Positions 15,801 to 18,976 of a DNA stretch of 18,976 nucleotides are shown here, piece by piece; position 1 is the stretch's first letter, and each line of letters opens with the position of its first letter. Location of the stretch: assembly GCF_001949145.1 (NCBI RefSeq), contig NW_019091495.1, forward strand, positions 1,271,844-1,290,819, written 5' to 3'. Under the pieces are notes generated by a model. It saw only the letters and a list, made by a program, of their open reading frames with translations. It was not told the DNA's origin and searched no databases. The stretch comes from Acanthaster planci. Lineage: Eukaryota > Echinodermata > Asteroidea > Valvatida > Acanthasteridae. A program made the position numbers and the translations under genes.

Positions 15801-18390
15801 ACACTGAATCAGTGTTGTCTTGAAAAGATTTCTGAAGTGTCTTTGGTTAGAGCATTTGTCACACTTTTTTACTTATCAATTTTACTTATTTTACTTACCG
15901 GAATAAGAGTGCATCACTAAGTGAGCAATGCTGTTTAGAAAAGTTTATCATTAAAAATTTTATTTCAGAAATGGAAACACAGTGTTGTGTGAGATGACAA
16001 GATTTTCAACTGATAAGAATGTTTCTCAGCTGTGTGTCATTGAGGTGGTTAAAACCACTTTGGAAACAACTTATGACTGGATTATGAACTTAGATGTGGA
16101 TTTAATTGACAGGAAGTGGTGCTACAGGGCTGTGTCACTTTGACAGTTGTGGAACAACGCAAGGAGTTCAAGATCTGGTGGATAAAGTGAGGGAACTCAG
16201 TCAAGACATTGATGGACGGTAAGGGAAAGCCTGGTGGTGGAGTCTAACTTGTGATCTGAGTCTAAATCACAAATACCCTGTATTGAGTCTTGACTCTCTG
16301 ATGTATGGTGAGGGAAAGCCTAGTGTTGGAGTCTAACCTTTGATCTGAGTCACAAATACCCTGTATTGAGTCTTGACTCTCTGATGTATGGTGAGGGAAA
16401 GCCTAGTGTTGGAGTCTAACCTTTGATCTGAGTCTAAATCACAAATACCCTGTATTGAGTCTTGATGAGGGAAAGCCTGGTGTTGGAGTCTAACCTTTGA
16501 TCTGAGTCTAAATCACAAATACCCTGTATTGAGTCTTGATGAGGGAAAGCCTGGTGTTGGAGTCTAACCTTTGATCTGAGTTTAAATCACAAATACCCTG
16601 TATTGAGTCTTGATGAGGGAAAGCCTGGTGTTGGAGTCTAACCTTTGATCTGAGTCTGAATCACAAATACCCTGTATCGAGCCTTGACTCTCTGATGGAC
16701 AGTGTGGGTCAGCCTGGTTGTCAAGTCTAACCTTTTATCTGAGTTCAAGTCTTAAGTGAGTTTTGGTTTCAGGGTTAAGTACAAGTTTTTAAGTTGTTAG
16801 ATTTTGAGATGAATCTGTCAAAATATTATTTAAGCAGGTAACTTCCATTTCCACAGGATGGAATTTTTAATTGAAACTACACCCTCCATTGAAAGCTCAA
16901 AAGTTGATTATGAGTCCCATTTTATGTTTCAGCCTGGAGCTTCACATTGTTGGTGGCTTTAAGGATGATGATGGATCATCAGAAAAACTATCAAGAAAAT
17001 TACTGAGTGAGTGTATTAAAGATACTAGCCTCAAGCCAGTAGCCATCCCAACATTCTATGTATCCCTGATTATTTTATGAGTGATATGTTGTGAAAAGGT
17101 TTACCTCAAAGAAACAGAAGCTAACAGAAAGGCAATATCTTAATGCGTTAACTTTTTAATGTACAAAAGTCATATGCTGATTGTCTGCATCTTGTTGCTG
17201 CCAATCGCTGATTGTAGCTACTGTTGGATAGGCTTGCTGCGTAATTCTATTTGTTTGACCATACTTCCTAGCTCTTTGCTTGACATTCCAATATAGTCTT
17301 TGTTTTCTTATTGATTAGCTGCTCCAGCCTGAGTTAAACATTACATAACTGATGTGATTTTATTCAATCACACTGAAATTCTTTGCTTTCTTTAAAATCT
17401 CTTTGAATTCTTTCCACATTTTCCCCTTTTTAGGTGAATTTCATAAACTCTCTGTGGATGTGTTTTTGCTGACAGCATGCATCTCTGGTAATGTACCATG
17501 ATTCATGGACAATGTATACATGCTTTTCTGGGAAGTGGTTTTGGGCTGTGAAAAGAGCTAGATAGTTGATTTCCAAGAGTTGATCAACTTGTATGACTTA
17601 CTAGTGCGTTCCATTTTCCTCATTTCAGATTTGAACAATGTTACAAAAAGTGGAGAGAATTACCCAGCTATTTGTGGCCTAGGTGAGTGTTCAACCACAC
17701 ACTTTTTTTGGTGAAATATGGAAAGGCTACGTAGCACCGTGATCAGAATATTGACAAGAATATAATATGAAATTCAGAATATTGACATTGATGGTTGCTT
17801 GTCTGTGTTCTTGTCAGTCACTTCATACAACAGAATAAGGACATTTCTAAGCAGAAGTGGGTATTTGGTCACATTTTTACCAACATAATGGGTAATTTTA
17901 AGTATGAAAAACTGAAGAAAAAAATTAGTACCATTTCCTTGAATTCCACTGTCATTTCTTGTGAAACTTCTTTATTCTGAGAATTAGCATTAAAAATGAG
18001 GCTGTTAACTGGGTGACAAAGTGTCCATTTTCACATGGAATTGCCCATAATGAAACAAGTACCAAATTGGCAGACTGGTCTTCTCTACTTGTGCCCCAGG
18101 TTTGAATCCCACCTACGCCAAATGAACATTTTTCATTGTCTTTTCTTCATAGGTTTCTTCAGCCTTGCATGCTTTTAATGCCAAATAGGGGTGCCCTGTG
18201 AGAAATCTTCAGAACAGAATAATAAATGTATGTCCTCATTGACTGACAAATTTGTCATAATTGTCCACTCTTTTCTTTTCCCTTGACAGGTGTGTCTGTC
18301 AAGACAGGGGAAATTTTCCCAGCATCATTTGCCTACAAAGGGCCAGACAAGCCTGTCCGAAGTCTCAGGCATTTTATAGGTGACAAAGAC
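12794..18390 (+). CDS. NTAN1: Protein N-terminal asparagine amidohydrolase gene (NTAN1), 3'-partial
   Basis: Exons seen: 12794-12880 (probable first), 15733-15798, 16113-16218, 16933-17006, 17434-17487, 17629-17682, 18290-18390. Phases agree across all six from 15733 on. Between 12880 (phase 0) and 15733 (needs one leading base) an exon of 3n+1 bases is missing from my model. NTAN1 deamidates N-terminal Asn, exposed after Met removal, to Asp. The Asp is then arginylated and the protein is degraded by the Arg/N-degron pathway; the enzyme is cytosolic/nuclear (family knowledge). Seen here: LGSDDATTCHIAVLRHSG with the catalytic Cys (Cys75 in human), LELHIVGGFKDD, SEFHKL, YPAICGLGVSVKTGEIFPASF. 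The human protein is 310 residues; its C-terminal third would lie beyond the window. Confidence 0.92.
13019..13114. repeat. 96-bp near-perfect hairpin
   Basis: The left arm (13019-13057) CCCCACTAGTGTGGCAC... is the reverse complement of the right arm (13071-13114), apart from one mismatch and a 5-base insertion (CGAGT-type duplication) on the right. The loop is about 13 bases. CTA occurs just outside each end (13015-13017 and 13115-13117), a possible 3-bp target duplication. It lies where the two outer fold-back arms stop matching, which suggests an insertion. Confidence 0.85.
13221..13700. mobile_element. 480-bp TA-flanked element nested in the fold-back
   Basis: The left fold-back arm reads aatgcTA, then 480 bp, then TAtgggg. 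The right arm (reverse complement) reads aatgcTAtgggg uninterrupted, so it serves as an empty site. The ends are imperfect inverted repeats: TTGGTGCACTG at 13221, and GGGGTGCAATG as the reverse complement ending at 13700. The TA duplication and short TIRs suit a non-autonomous Tc1/mariner-type MITE. Its minus strand carries a protein-like stretch (see 13522-13700). Confidence 0.75.
13522..13700 (-). pseudogene. Unidentified protein-like minus-strand fragment
   Basis: The minus strand is open for about 60 codons within the TA-flanked element and reads NSREILRQAEVLKKYPYSLC, then EKEEIVWPKNLWDCERLAQN. The composition looks like folded protein rather than random translation, but stops follow immediately downstream. 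I do not recognise the family. It may be a captured gene fragment, a transposase remnant or chance. Confidence 0.25.
14564..15732 (+). other. Remainder of NTAN1 intron 1
   Basis: AT-rich sequence with TACATGTA-type words, a perfect 16-bp palindrome ACACATGTACATGTGT at 15096-15111, and a repeated AAAAAACTACAwTG (about 15145 and 15186). I looked for the missing NTAN1 exon here and saw no convincing candidate. Confidence 0.6.
15733..15798 (+). CDS. NTAN1: NTAN1 exon with catalytic cysteine
   Basis: The acceptor (a long T-run then ccag) ends at 15732 and the donor GTACAC starts at 15799. It enters with two bases and leaves in phase 1. The peptide is VINTLGSDDATTCHIAVLRH plus Ser. The Cys of DDATTCH (codon 15771-15773) aligns with the nucleophile Cys75 of human NTAN1, and the surrounding LGSDDATTCH.VVLRH is the family signature. 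Confidence 0.97.
16113..16218 (+). CDS. NTAN1: NTAN1 exon (SGATGLCHFDS)
   Basis: The acceptor gatttaattgacag ends at 16112 and the donor GTAAGG starts at 16219. It enters with two bases and leaves in phase 2. The product is GSGATGLCHFDSCGTTQGVQ, then DLVDKVRELSQDIDG. The GATxLxHxD pattern matches human NTAN1. The donor is also the first base of the minisatellite that fills the next intron. Confidence 0.95.
16219..16756. repeat. Minisatellite of about 6.5 units beginning at an NTAN1 donor site
   Basis: Units starting AGGGAAAGCCTrGTGTTGGA begin at about 16221, 16311, 16394, 16468, 16542 and 16616, with a decayed partial unit from about 16707. Unit lengths are about 90, 83, 74, 74, 74 and 91 bases. 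The difference is mainly the presence or absence of a CTCTCTGATGTATGGT segment. Three adjacent 74-base units are almost identical, pointing to recent expansion. Two unit junctions recreate donor-like ATG/GTGAGG (GT at 16308 and 16391). Confidence 0.95.
16933..17006 (+). CDS. NTAN1: NTAN1 exon (LELHIVGGFKDD)
   Basis: The acceptor ttttatgtttcag ends at 16932 and the donor GTGAGT starts at 17007. It enters with one base (completing Arg) and leaves in phase 1. The peptide is LELHIVGGFKDDDGSSEKLS plus RKLL, matching the human LEVHLVGGF.DD...S.KL...LL pattern. Confidence 0.96.
17007..17433 (+). other. NTAN1 intron, nothing recognised
   Basis: AT-rich intron between GTGAGT and ttttccccttttttag. No repeat or exon was seen. 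Confidence 0.7.
17434..17487 (+). CDS. NTAN1: NTAN1 exon (SEFHKLSVDVFLLTACIS)
   Basis: A strong pyrimidine tract precedes the acceptor ending at 17433, and the donor GTAATG starts at 17488. It enters with two bases and leaves in phase 1. The peptide SEFHKLSVDVFLLTACIS aligns with the human SEF...DDIHLVTLCVT strand segment. Confidence 0.92.
17629..17682 (+). CDS. NTAN1: NTAN1 exon (DLNNVTKSGENYPAICGL)
   Basis: The acceptor cattttcctcatttcag ends at 17628 and the donor GTGAGT starts at 17683. The phase is 1 on both sides. The peptide DLNNVTKSGENYPAICGL aligns with the human ELN...ENHFPVIYGIA segment. Confidence 0.93.
17683..18289 (+). other. NTAN1 intron with a possible SINE-like box pair
   Basis: AT-rich intron. 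TGGCAGACTGGT (18068-18079) and GGTTTGAATCC (18099-18109) resemble pol III A and B boxes, but they are only 19 bases apart, shorter than in a tRNA. A decayed SINE is possible. Confidence 0.35.
18290..18390 (+). CDS. NTAN1: NTAN1 exon (VSVKTGEIFPASF)
   Basis: The acceptor ttttcccttgacag ends at 18289 and the donor GTGAGT starts at 18391; it ends in phase 0. The product is VSVKTGEIFPASFAYKGPDK, then PVRSLRHFIGDKD, matching the human VNIKTAEIYRASFQDRGPE segment. The remaining C-terminal exons, including the SIYD and PYSW regions of the human protein, are not in the window. Confidence 0.95.
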
Positions 18391-18976
18391 GTGAGTTCCA
18401 AACCTAGTATCTTTCATAAGAAACTTAGTTTTCAGTTTACCCTGATCAGTGAGTAGTTTTTTTATTTTCCAGATTGTTGATGATACAGCAAAACCTTTTT
18501 AACCATATGCTGTGGGTCTAAATTGAAGTTGCGTGACGAGTTCTCGATGGATTTTCAAGATTTTTTTGTTTTCAAAATTCTTCAAAAATTCATAACTTCA
18601 CTTACTGGACGTTTACACCCACACGAATGGCTGGTGGCTACTCTAATCTGACAGGCAACATCTATTGAGGCCCAAGTATTTCAGCCGGGCCTGCCGCCTT
18701 ATAAAGAGAGCCCAGATTGTACAGTGTTGCGTAATTTCCTTTGTTCCTGAAACTGGCCCAGTGCACTGCTGGCGTCTTTTCAAATGCGGCCAGATTAGCA
18801 TGCAGCGGTATTGTATTGCTCATCGCTTGGGCGCTGGAGCATGTTTGTCCCCGGTGGTAATCCGCTCGCACTGAATGCGACAAATAATGGTATACTGTTT
18901 CAAAACAATGACAGATTTCCTCCGCTATTGACAACTGAAAAAATGTTGGCAATTCCCAGCAGCTCAGTCTTTTGTT
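18391..18976 (+). other. NTAN1 intron to window end
   Basis: An acceptor-quality site (ttttttattttccag, ending 18472) is followed by nine in-frame codons and a stop (see findings). From about 18640 to 18870 the base composition becomes more GC-rich and both strands are open, possibly an unidentified repeat. No conserved protein was recognised there. Confidence 0.5.

Noticed and set aside
18662-18952. Overlapping open frames of 96 and 69 codons near the window end
   Set aside because: Both strands are open because stop codons are scarce in this GC-richer patch. No similarity to NTAN1 C-terminal exons or another known protein.

Overview
The window reads as nuclear DNA from an animal, most likely a marine invertebrate deuterostome (echinoderm, hemichordate or amphioxus). 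The evidence is two conserved metazoan genes split by GT-AG introns of about 0.2-3 kb, AT-rich introns, frequent TACATGTA-type palindromes, tRNA-derived SINE-like pieces and several small inverted-repeat elements. I see no prokaryotic genes, CRISPR array or virus. Species assignment is inference only.

Both recognisable genes are on the + strand, head to tail. The first (about 185-10099, 5' end outside the window) is the gamma-synergin gene SYNRG, a clathrin/AP-1 adaptor-associated protein. Eleven exons can be joined with matching codon phases at every junction, giving an open frame of 1068 residues to a TGA at 10097-10099. It holds, in order, a linker, an EH domain, disordered Ser/Pro-rich exons, one large 1.4-kb exon with seven acidic-phenylalanine (DFxDF-type) motifs, and a conserved C-terminal module spread over five small exons. 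A long 3' UTR probably follows (to about 12.35 kb).

The second gene (12794 to beyond 18390, 3' end outside the window) is NTAN1, protein N-terminal asparagine amidohydrolase, of the N-degron pathway. A probable first exon lies at 12794-12880. Six clear internal exons run from 15733 to 18390 and include the catalytic cysteine codon at 15771-15773. Codon phase requires an exon between 12880 and 15733 that I could not find.

The two proteins are not known to work together, so their proximity looks like simple neighbourhood. The most unusual part is intron 1 of NTAN1. It carries an about 1.65-kb fold-back structure (about 12917-14563) whose arms are roughly 80% alike. Nested in its left arm are a 480-bp element with TA duplications (13221-13700) and a 96-bp long-stem hairpin (13019-13114). 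Other non-coding structures are a 429-bp MITE with TTAA-like flanks (1982-2410), a 191-bp inverted-repeat element (5968-6158), a 133-bp hairpin in the probable SYNRG 3' UTR (12042-12174), a 33-bp tandem duplication (11586-11651), and a minisatellite of about 6.5 copies that starts exactly at an NTAN1 splice donor (16219-16756).
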